From NCBI GenBank assembly GCA_041747075.1, contig JBGTFW010000310.1, positions 1 to 22,361 of the forward strand: a DNA stretch of 22,361 nucleotides. The letters run 5' to 3'. The notes under the pieces were generated by a model, which was given only the letters and a program-made list of their open reading frames with translations, was not told where the DNA came from and searched no databases. Below are positions 8,462-14,924 of this stretch, in pieces. Positions within the stretch are counted from its first letter, which is position 1. Each line of letters begins with the position of its first letter. The DNA is from CAJQPP01 sp041747075. Its GTDB lineage: Bacteria > Planctomycetota > Planctomycetia > Pirellulales > Pirellulaceae. The position numbers and the translations under genes are program-made.

Positions 8462-8537
8462 GGATTTCGCCCCCATCCAGGACACAATGTCCGGTACGCG
8501 GACTCGGCAAATGGGGGCCGGCAAAAGGGCGAAGTCC
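8462..8537. repeat. Competing inverted repeats upstream of the selenoprotein gene
   Basis: GGATTTCGCCC (8462-8472) pairs with GGGCGAAGTCC (8527-8537) with one T-G wobble. The overlapping GCCCCCAT (8469-8476) pairs instead with ATGGGGGC (8511-8518), so the two long stems exclude each other in part. A third small hairpin, GGACA-CAA-TGTCC (8480-8492), sits inside. Confidence 0.7.
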
Positions 8538-8545
8538 ACCACAAT

Positions 8546-8572
8546 TTGACTCGGCAACCGCGCACTTAAAAA
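8546..8572 (+). promoter_or_regulatory. Candidate promoter of the selenoprotein gene
   Basis: TTGACT (8546-8551, 5 of 6 consensus) and TAAAAA (8567-8572, 4 of 6) are separated by 15 bases, shorter than the ideal 17. It ends 48 bases before the ATG at 8621, which fits a short leader. The AT-rich spot is unusual in this GC-rich gap. Confidence 0.35.
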
Positions 8573-8620
8573 AGGCCTTTCCCTGATCACTTCTACTTCC
8601 ATTTCCATTTCAGGTGTGTC

Positions 8621-9892
8621 ATGAAACGAATCTTGATGGCAACCGCCTTGACAATCGCGTTGGGCGGTTGCGGCGGTTCCTCCGACGACCAAACGGCGTC
8701 GCGGGAAAATCCTCCTCGACCCGGTGATAATTCCGGCGGCGTTCAACCAGGCACAACGGTGCCAACGGTTCCGGCAAACCAGAAACCTGCACAGCCGACG
8801 CCTCCCGGACTGGATGGAAATTCCGCCACGCCCGTCCAACCACCCGTCGCGCCGCGAGACGACGCACGACCACCCAAGTCGGGTAACGACGAGAAAGAAG
8901 GCCGCGGTGACGACGAGCCGTCGATGAGTGAAGAGGAGGGTGAAACAGGAGACGGCGAGTCGAGCGAACTGGTCGCAGCGTTTACAACGATGAATGCGAG
9001 CGCGACCGTGGGATTGAACGCCGGGGACTTGATTCCGGAAATCACGGGGCGCGATGTGGAAGGTTCCGAGTTCCGGCTTAGCGACTATGAAGGCAAGGTC
9101 ATCATGCTCGATTTTTGGGGAGACTGGTGACCGCCTTGCCGGGCCATGTTCCCGCACGAGCGGTCGCTCGTGGAAGAAATGCAAGGTCGCCCCTTTGTTT
9201 TGCTGGGTGTCAATAACGACGATACACTTGACACCGTTCGCACGTCGATCAAGAAAAACAAACTCAATTGGCGATCGTTTTACGACGGCCCCGGAGGTCC
9301 CATCGTTCGGGCATTCGGGATTCGCGCATTCCCGACGATCATGCTGGTGGACCATCAGGGCGTGATCCGCTTTGACAGTATCCGCGAGAATCTTGACGAG
9401 GAAATCGAAAAGCTCGTCAAGGCCGCTGAAAAGGACGGAATGGTCGGCGAAAAGATCGCTCCTGAATTCCGCACGTTTCGCGACAAGAGCGGCAAGCACC
9501 GAATCGAGGCGATTGCGGAATCCGCGGATGGCTCGTCCGTGGTCTTGCGCAAAAAGGATGGCTCGACGGTCACCATCAAACCTGAGGACCTGAGCAAAGC
9601 CGACCAGAAGTACCTTGGAACGCTCGACTTACAGCCGGTCAGTGGTGACGCATCCGCCGACGCGGGCGACGGAGAACCCTCCGGCGACCCGGGCGACTCG
9701 CGGACGTTTGCCGATCAGCCCGTGCGGACTTTCCGCGATACGACTGGCAAGTTCGAGGTCGAGGCGCGGCTCGTGGAAATTTCCGGGGATCAAGTCGTTC
9801 TCGAAAAGGCCAACGGCTCGAAAGTCAACGTGCCGATCGACAAGCTCGACCCCTCCGACCGCCAGTACATCGAAGAGCAGCGGAACCGGTAA
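8621..9892 (+). CDS. Selenocysteine-containing thioredoxin-like lipoprotein with two SHD1 domains (TGA at 9128 read as Sec)
   Basis: Read through one in-frame TGA, this is a 423-residue gene. Order: lipoprotein signal with lipobox LGGC (Cys17); Pro-rich then acidic linker (about 20-130); TlpA-like thioredoxin fold (about 133-270) with NAGDLIPEITG, VIMLDFWGDW, then U170-P-P-C173, RAMFPHERSLVEEM, and the cis-proline segment AFPTIMLVD (Pro238); two SHD1-like domains (about 282-335 and 368-419) starting RTFRD. Planctomycete relatives I recall carry WCPPC at this site, so TGA sits exactly on the first, nucleophilic cysteine. The frame is uninterrupted on both sides. A SECIS-like hairpin follows. 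ATG 8621 has AGGTG a few bases upstream. It should act as a thiol/selenol oxidoreductase anchored outside the cytoplasm. Alternatives are a TGC-to-TGA sequencing error or a nonsense mutation. Without Sec insertion the product would stop at 169 residues, just before the active site. Confidence 0.85.
9128..9130 (+). other. In-frame TGA, predicted selenocysteine codon (Sec170)
   Basis: The codon follows TGG (Trp169) and precedes CCG CCT TGC (Pro-Pro-Cys173), so it replaces the first Cys of a CxxC thioredoxin motif. It is the only stop in the 423-codon frame. Loss of exactly this cysteine codon by random nonsense mutation is unlikely compared with Sec recoding. Confidence 0.83.
9155..9172 (+). 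promoter_or_regulatory. Putative bacterial SECIS hairpin
   Basis: CACGAGC (9155-9161) pairs perfectly with GCTCGTG (9166-9172) around a GGTC loop (9162-9165). Bacterial SECIS elements lie inside the coding region just after UGA and show a short stem with G and U in a small apical loop; the E. coli fdhF loop also contains GGUC. Here 31 bases separate the UGA from the loop, longer than in fdhF (about 18) but within the range I recall for other bacteria. An alternative weaker fold pairs GACCGC (9129-9134) with GCGGTC (9160-9165) and would compete with it. Confidence 0.6.
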
Positions 9893-9920
9893 GTGGCAAT
9901 ACAAGCCCGAATTGCAAGTA

Positions 9921-9947
9921 GCGCAAGCGAGTGAACTTGCCTTGCGC
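9921..9947. terminator. Hairpin between convergent genes, possible bidirectional terminator
   Basis: GCGCAAG (9921-9927) pairs with CTTGCGC (9941-9947) around a 13-base loop. It sits in the 60-base gap between the selenoprotein stop (9892) and the stop of the convergent glycosyltransferase gene (9953). No T-run accompanies it on either strand, so intrinsic termination is uncertain. Confidence 0.28.
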
Positions 9948-9952
9948 CATGA

Positions 9953-11713
9953 CTACACGCGCCCATGTCTTCGGCAACGGTCGGCGGAACGCTTGACGCG
10001 CGAAATCACCAGCACGGCGAACAGCGGGACAAGGTGTTCCGGCCAGACGACGACGTAATCAAACAGTCCCGCGCCGCTGTACTCAAAGCCACCGATTCGG
10101 AAAAAAAACGTCCCGTCCAGCGTTTCAAACCAGAAACGCAGATAGTACATAAACAACATCGGCGCAACGAGCAACCAGCCCCGATTGCCCGCGAAACACG
10201 CCAGCGGCAACGCCCATGTCCAATACCACGGATTCTGGGTCGGTAGCAAGCAGAAAAACGCGGCGATCATCAGAAAACCCGATTCCAGAAACCTCGTCGG
10301 CGCGCCATTGTCGGATTCCGGCCCGTTGCGTGTCGAAATCAGGAATCGCGCGATAACGAGGCCCGCGATCAACATCCACGTCGCCAGCGTAATCACGCGA
10401 GCCAGCCGAAACGCTTGATCGCCCGGTGGAAGCCACGCGCCGAGCCGTTCGTTCAGCCTGTGTCGCCAGCCGCGGGTTGTGAAGCGGCACCACGGCTCGT
10501 CGACTGCTCCGTCGGGTTGATGTGTGACGCGCAAATTATCATAGACCAGTGAAAAGGCCAGGTCATTCATCCTCCACGCCGATAGAAACGACGTGAGTCC
10601 CTCCTTTGATACCTCCACGGACGGCGACCCCATGGGTTGGCCGGACGAGTCCTCGTCAGGGCGAGCCGCCGGAGAACTCAGCATCGGCATCATGACCGCG
10701 GCCGAGACAGGAATAAACGCCGCGAGAAAGAGCAGCGCTGACCGCCAGCCCTGTACGGACTTGATCACCGCCAGGAACAACGGGGCGAGGAGAATCGGAA
10801 AGAGCTTCGCGCCAAATCCAAGCGCCAGCAAAGCGCCAGCGCTTGCGACCAGTCCGTTACTTCGGGAAAGGGTTCCCGAACCGGGACTGGCGCGACGATT
10901 CCGGATCACGACAACGATCGCCCAGAGGGCCAGCATCATAAACAATTCGGCAATTGAATCGAGGTGGCCGCTGTTGGCGAACTCCTTGACGACCAGCGGA
11001 CTCCACCCATAGACGATGCTCCAGCCTGCATGCTTGCCGAGACAGGTGAGCAACCGGACGACTACCAGCAGGATTCCAAAATCAAAGGCGGTCAGAACCG
11101 ACTTCATGACCAGCAGGTGCATCCCGACACTGGCATCGTCGGGAACGAGTTTCATGGCTACAGCAAATACAAACTGGCTGACTGGCGGATAGAGCGTTGT
11201 ATAATCTCCGAAATGCACGCGCGACACAATCGTTTGAATTGATGGCGTGCTTCGCGCGAGTTGATCAAGCCGCTTTCCATCGTCAGTCGAAAGATTGCTG
11301 AATCGCGCCTCGGCGGGGCTGAACGTGTAGGGGGAAATCCCGTTTGCCGCGACTTTCCCGTCCCACATATACCGGTACAGGTCCACTTCCTGAAAGGGTG
11401 GCGAACCGAGCTGAGACAATCGAAACAGCAAGGCAAAACCGAGAACCATTCCGACCAGACAGCGCTTCCTGGATTCGATTCGCGTGGCGAACCACAGGGC
11501 GGCCAGCGAAACGAGCGACATCCCGAAATAGATGGAAGTTACGAGAACAATCGGGCGTTCGGTATTCGGAACGTTATAGTCATATTCATCACCCATCAGC
11601 GTGATGGACAAGTAACCGGCAAGGAGGATGCCGCCCGAAATCGCAAGTCCAGTCAACAGGCGGCTGTCGGAGTCTTTCCCCGGGAGACTACGGTCCTGGT
11701 CGGCGGCGGTCAT
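9953..11713 (-). CDS. Polytopic GT-C-type (mannosyltransferase-like) glycosyltransferase
   Basis: A 586-residue integral membrane protein with roughly ten or more hydrophobic helices. Its first extracytoplasmic loop carries EVDLYRYMWDGKVAANGISP (109-128), the acidic-aromatic loop typical of GT-C enzymes that use polyprenyl-phosphate sugars (GT87 or MptA/B-like families). Further family-like segments are TTLYPPVSQFVF and NSGHLDSIAE. The ATG at 11713 overlaps the stop of the upstream family 2 glycosyltransferase as ATGA, which fixes the start; the frame stays open upstream only as an overlap shadow. The pairing suggests that the upstream enzyme makes a polyprenyl-phosphate sugar and this one transfers it outside the membrane. 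Donor and acceptor cannot be read from the sequence. Confidence 0.82.
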   Translation of the reverse strand: MTAADQDRSLPGKDSDSRLLTGLAISGGILLAGYLSITLMGDEYDYNVPNTERPIVLVTSIYFGMSLVSLAALWFATRIESRKRCLVGMVLGFALLFRLSQLGSPPFQEVDLYRYMWDGKVAANGISPYTFSPAEARFSNLSTDDGKRLDQLARSTPSIQTIVSRVHFGDYTTLYPPVSQFVFAVAMKLVPDDASVGMHLLVMKSVLTAFDFGILLVVVRLLTCLGKHAGWSIVYGWSPLVVKEFANSGHLDSIAELFMMLALWAIVVVIRNRRASPGSGTLSRSNGLVASAGALLALGFGAKLFPILLAPLFLAVIKSVQGWRSALLFLAAFIPVSAAVMMPMLSSPAARPDEDSSGQPMGSPSVEVSKEGLTSFLSAWRMNDLAFSLVYDNLRVTHQPDGAVDEPWCRFTTRGWRHRLNERLGAWLPPGDQAFRLARVITLATWMLIAGLVIARFLISTRNGPESDNGAPTRFLESGFLMIAAFFCLLPTQNPWYWTWALPLACFAGNRGWLLVAPMLFMYYLRFWFETLDGTFFFRIGGFEYSGAGLFDYVVVWPEHLVPLFAVLVISRVKRSADRCRRHGRV

Positions 11714-12471
11714 CGAGTACGAAGAAAGCGGTATTTGAAAATCGTATACAGAATCCTGTAACCCGCCTTGACGGTCCCGGCAATCGTGCCGCTGATCTTG
11801 CTGGCACCGACGCGTCGCCGGTAATCGACGGGGACCTCGACGCATCGCAGGCGGTTGCGCAGCGCCTTGATCTGCATCTCGATCGTCCAGCCAAAACCCT
11901 GATCGGCCATGTGAAGACCTTTCAAGGCATCGAAACGAATGGCGCGAAAGGGTCCCAGATCGGTAAACCTGCCCCCCCAAAAGACGCGCATCAGAAAACA
12001 GGCCAGACGGTTCCCGAACAGCGCCTGAACGGGCATCGCGCCCCGCTCCCGGTTCCCTTTCAGCCGCGACCCGATCACGAAATCGAATACACCGTCGGCA
12101 AGTGGCTGGATAATGCGCGTGGCTTGCCGCGGATAGTCACTGTAGTCGGCATCGATAAACAAAATGAACCGGATGTCACAACCCGATTCGTGTTGCAGCC
12201 GCTCGGCGGCGCGAAGTCCGGCCAGACAAGCAGCCCCGTAGCCGCGTCGCGGCTGGCGAACGACCAGCGCCCCGTTCTCTCGCGCGATCCGCGGGCTGTC
12301 GTCCGTGCAGCCATTGTCGACCACGATGACTTGTTGCAAACCCGGAAGCTCGTTGAGAACTCTCCCGATCGAGTCCTCCTCATTGAGCATCGGGATGATC
12401 GCAACGGTGCGCGCCAGCGCGCGTTCGATCGGCGAAATTCCAGGATCAGCGCGGTTGCCGGTTTTTAGCAT
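11710..12471 (-). CDS. Family 2 glycosyltransferase, polyprenyl-phosphate sugar synthase-like
   Basis: A 253-residue GT-A fold enzyme without a membrane anchor. Motifs in order: nucleotide-binding start VAIIPMLNEEDSI (23-35), VDNGCTDDSPRIA (51-63), the metal-binding DAD in FIDADYSDYP (105-114), VIGSRLKGNRERGAMP (132-147), TDLGPFRAIR (170-179) and GFGWTIEMQIKA (192-203). The last two resemble dolichol/polyprenyl-phosphate glucosyl- or mannosyltransferases. It overlaps the upstream TVP38-DUF547 gene by 26 bases and the downstream GT-C gene by 4, so all three are probably co-translated. The sugar is unknown. Confidence 0.88.
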   Translation of the reverse strand: MLKTGNRADPGISPIERALARTVAIIPMLNEEDSIGRVLNELPGLQQVIVVDNGCTDDSPRIARENGALVVRQPRRGYGAACLAGLRAAERLQHESGCDIRFILFIDADYSDYPRQATRIIQPLADGVFDFVIGSRLKGNRERGAMPVQALFGNRLACFLMRVFWGGRFTDLGPFRAIRFDALKGLHMADQGFGWTIEMQIKALRNRLRCVEVPVDYRRRVGASKISGTIAGTVKAGYRILYTIFKYRFLRTR

Positions 12472-14056
12472 CGTTCAGCGCCCAGTCATAATCGAGATAC
12501 CGGACGCGCGGTTTCGAGTCATCGGCCGTCAGTTGCGCGGCCTCGTCGGATACGCTGGCGACAAATTCCACCACCGTGCCAGCGCTCTGTTCAAAATCGC
12601 CATCGTACCATTGATACAGTTTGGTGAGGTGAATTGTCTTGTTCCCGCCGTCGACTCGCAACCACGTCTTGTGACTGTGGACATAATCCGTTTGCGCGGC
12701 GAGTTGCGTTTCAATGGTTTCTCCCCGGTACGCCGTTTTGGCAAGCGGCGGACAACCGACCGCGGCACAAACGAGCGCGAAATGAATTCGCGGCTCCTTG
12801 AAGTTCGGCCGGATTTGTTCATGTTCGATCTGGTTGAGGCTCCAGGTCTGGCCGCCGACCTTCCACCGTTCGGCTTCCCATCGATCGCGGGCGCGAATAT
12901 CCTTGATCGATTCGAGGGGATAGTTTTCCACGATCAGTTTCAGCGTGAACGCGTTGTAGGCGTTGATCAGAAGCGCCAGCTTTTCGTTTCGTCCCGGTGT
13001 TTCCAGCGGCGCTTCGTTGAGGCTGGCGATGTACTGGTCGAGCTTGCTCGAATCCTGCTTGAGTCCCGCGTAATCGACCCAGCCATCTTCGTCGACATGC
13101 TGTTCGAGGACCTGATCGAACAGACCATGGTCGAAGGTTGGCCCGCCACGCTTGACTTCCCAGGTTTCCTGCATTTCGACGGCAGGAGGTCCGCCGCCGA
13201 CGCCACCGAGCAACGACGCGATCGCCTCGGACTGGAACTGCGCGGCGATCGCCCCGGCCAGAAAGACCACGGCGACGAAGGCCCACACGAGGGGCCTCGT
13301 GGCGGAACCCGTTTTCGAATCGTCCCGTTTTTGTTGCTTCGATTCGATGTCTTTGTCCGGGTCCTTCACACTCGTCTCCTTGAGTTTGCCTTTCGCAAGC
13401 CGGGTTATGTAAACTGTCACAAGCACGGTCGCCAGCAAACCGACGATCAGCAATATCCACTTTCCCGTCCCGCCACTTTCGCCGCCCGCCGCCATCCCGG
13501 CGATATGTCCAATGTAGACGTAAAGGAACGTCCCCGGTGCCATCGCAATCCAGCTTACCAGGACGTATTTCCAGAATACAATCTTCGTGAGACCGTACAG
13601 GTAGTTTTGCAAGTTGAACGGAATGGCGGGCGATAACCGAAGCAAACCGACAATTTTCCAGCCCCCTTCGGAAATCGCCTCGTCAATCGCTCCGAACTTT
13701 GGACTGGAATCCGCCATTCGCTGGATCGTCCCCCGCGCCACATACCGTGAAATCAGGAAAGCGAGCGCGGCACCGATCACGCTCCCGATCGAAACGGTAA
13801 TAAATCCAACGAGCAGTCCAAACGTCGCGCCAATCGCGAGTGTGAGGATGGCTCCCGGCACAAAACAGACGGTCGCCACGATATAGATCAACGCGAAAAC
13901 GATCGGTCCCCACACGCCCAGCCCCTCGATCCACGTTCGAAGTCCCTCCATCAGGTCGTTGAGCGGCAGCGCCCGGATTGCGAGCATGATGCTGCCAATG
14001 ATGACCGCCGCGGAAGTCCATTGAATAATCGTCCGGGTTCTTGCGGACATGATCAT
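12446..14056 (-). CDS. TVP38/TMEM64 (VTT) membrane domain fused to a DUF547 domain
   Basis: A 536-residue two-domain protein. The N-terminal part (about 45-220) is a VTT/SNARE-associated (DedA-superfamily) membrane domain with the marks FVPGAILTLAIGATFG (65-80) and RLSPAIPFNLQNYLYGLTKI (140-159). A charged cytoplasmic-looking linker and one more helix (about 255-275) lead to a C-terminal DUF547 domain (about 310-465) with LLINAYNAFTLKLIVENYP (362-380) and HFALVCAAVGCPPL (425-438). VTT proteins are linked to lipid scrambling or undecaprenyl-phosphate flipping in some families; DUF547 has no settled function. The two domains are often separate proteins. It starts 38 bases after msrA and overlaps the glycosyltransferase gene, so it sits in the middle of the operon. 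ATG 14056 and ATG 14050 are both possible starts. Confidence 0.88.
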   Translation of the reverse strand: MIMSARTRTIIQWTSAAVIIGSIMLAIRALPLNDLMEGLRTWIEGLGVWGPIVFALIYIVATVCFVPGAILTLAIGATFGLLVGFITVSIGSVIGAALAFLISRYVARGTIQRMADSSPKFGAIDEAISEGGWKIVGLLRLSPAIPFNLQNYLYGLTKIVFWKYVLVSWIAMAPGTFLYVYIGHIAGMAAGGESGGTGKWILLIVGLLATVLVTVYITRLAKGKLKETSVKDPDKDIESKQQKRDDSKTGSATRPLVWAFVAVVFLAGAIAAQFQSEAIASLLGGVGGGPPAVEMQETWEVKRGGPTFDHGLFDQVLEQHVDEDGWVDYAGLKQDSSKLDQYIASLNEAPLETPGRNEKLALLINAYNAFTLKLIVENYPLESIKDIRARDRWEAERWKVGGQTWSLNQIEHEQIRPNFKEPRIHFALVCAAVGCPPLAKTAYRGETIETQLAAQTDYVHSHKTWLRVDGGNKTIHLTKLYQWYDGDFEQSAGTVVEFVASVSDEAAQLTADDSKPRVRYLDYDWALNDAKNRQPR

Positions 14057-14094
14057 CTATTGAAGTGGTTTAGCCGGTTGGAATGAGGGTGGCA

Positions 14095-14853
14095 TTACTT
14101 TTTGGAGGAGCCTGATCCCCGGTTACCCTCCTTGCCGCGACCGCTCCCCTTGCCCTTGTTCTCGTTGGCTTCACCGCTCCGTTTGAGGTCGTCGGGAAAC
14201 AGTTTCTCGACCTTGGCGAGTTTTGGCAACGCCCACTGGACAACGTACCCGTCGCGTGGATTGTGCTGGACATAGTCCTGGTGATAATCCTCGGCGGGGA
14301 AAAAAATTTCAAGCGGTTCGAGAGTCGTTGCAACCGGTTTGTCGAGCGCACCCGATTCATCAAGTTGTTTGATATACGCCGCAACGATCTCCCGTTCCGA
14401 CTCGTTGGCAAAAAAAACAGCCGAACGGTATTGCTTGCCAATATCCGGAGTTTGCTGGTTCAACTGGGTCGGGTCATGCATGGTGAAGAAAATCTGCATG
14501 ATTTTGGCGAAGCTGACCTCGGTCGGGTCGAAAGTGATCTGGATCGACTCGGCGTGAGTTGACCGGCCTCGTGCAACGTCGTCGTAAGTCGCGGTTTCCC
14601 GCGTGCCTCCCGAGTATCCGGGAACGACTTGCGTTACGCCGCGGATTTTCTCAAATACCGCCTCGGTACACCAGAAACATCCTCCGGCAACGACCACCGT
14701 CGCTTCCGTGACTCCCTCCTCATATTGAAGGTCCTTTTCCGGCAGTGGCAGGGCGGCGTCCGTGGCCGGAACAATTGTGGCGGGCGAACCACCCGCGAAG
14801 AAGATCGCGAGGAGACCCGCGGCAAAAGTGGAAAGAAGTAACGCGCTTTTCAT
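14095..14853 (-). CDS. msrA: Exported peptide methionine-(S)-S-oxide reductase MsrA
   Basis: A 252-residue MsrA reducing the S epimer of methionine sulfoxide in oxidised proteins. The active-site motif is GGCFWC (57-62) with catalytic Cys59. Further family blocks are GVTQVVPGYSGGT, HAESIQITFDP, FFTMHDPTQLNQQ, YRSAVFF, and FFPAEDYHQDY. A hydrophobic N-terminus (MKSALLLSTFAAGLLAIFFA) indicates export or anchoring, so it works outside the cytoplasm. Apart from Cys59 and Cys62 there is no cysteine, so the C-terminal resolving cysteines of E. coli-type MsrA are missing. The last 25 residues are Gly/Lys/Ser-rich and lie beyond the enzyme core. It begins 71 bases after the DUF1223-MsrB gene, preceded by AAAGG as ribosome site. 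Confidence 0.95.
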   Translation of the reverse strand: MKSALLLSTFAAGLLAIFFAGGSPATIVPATDAALPLPEKDLQYEEGVTEATVVVAGGCFWCTEAVFEKIRGVTQVVPGYSGGTRETATYDDVARGRSTHAESIQITFDPTEVSFAKIMQIFFTMHDPTQLNQQTPDIGKQYRSAVFFANESEREIVAAYIKQLDESGALDKPVATTLEPLEIFFPAEDYHQDYVQHNPRDGYVVQWALPKLAKVEKLFPDDLKRSGEANENKGKGSGRGKEGNRGSGSSKK

Positions 14854-14862
14854 TGGGATAGC

Positions 14863-14874
14863 CTTTTATAAAAG
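14863..14874. repeat. AT-rich palindrome CTTTTATAAAAG upstream of msrA
   Basis: A perfect 12-base palindrome in the 71-base gap before msrA, about 10 bases from its start codon. It overlaps the AAAGG ribosome site and could be a protein-binding site or chance. Confidence 0.35.
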
Positions 14875-14924
14875 TAGAGGAAAATCGATGAGCATATCGG
14901 GCACGCGCGATTCGGAACCTGGGA

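Larger units (their letters stand above)
8166..8620. other. Divergent intergenic region with strong inverted repeats
   Basis: A 455-base gap between the minus-strand MORN gene and the plus-strand selenoprotein candidate. It must hold both promoters. Two sets of inverted repeats (8320-8387 and 8462-8537) and a plausible plus-strand promoter (8546-8572) are listed separately. The minus frame stays open through much of it, but the translation (arginine- and proline-rich, spanning a hairpin) does not look like protein. Confidence 0.6.

Noticed and set aside
8447..9499. 350-codon open frame on the minus strand across the selenoprotein gene
   Set aside because: It is an antisense shadow with no recognisable domain, while the plus strand encodes clear thioredoxin motifs in the same bases. 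It also runs through the inverted repeats at 8462-8537.
9146..9892. Separate gene starting at ATG 9146 after the TGA
   Set aside because: It would begin in the middle of a thioredoxin fold, three residues after the PPC of the active site, with no ribosome site. The upstream frame supplies the missing half exactly.
12305..13636. 443-codon plus-strand open frame
   Set aside because: It is antisense to the DUF547 domain and the glycosyltransferase start, and shows no domain of its own.
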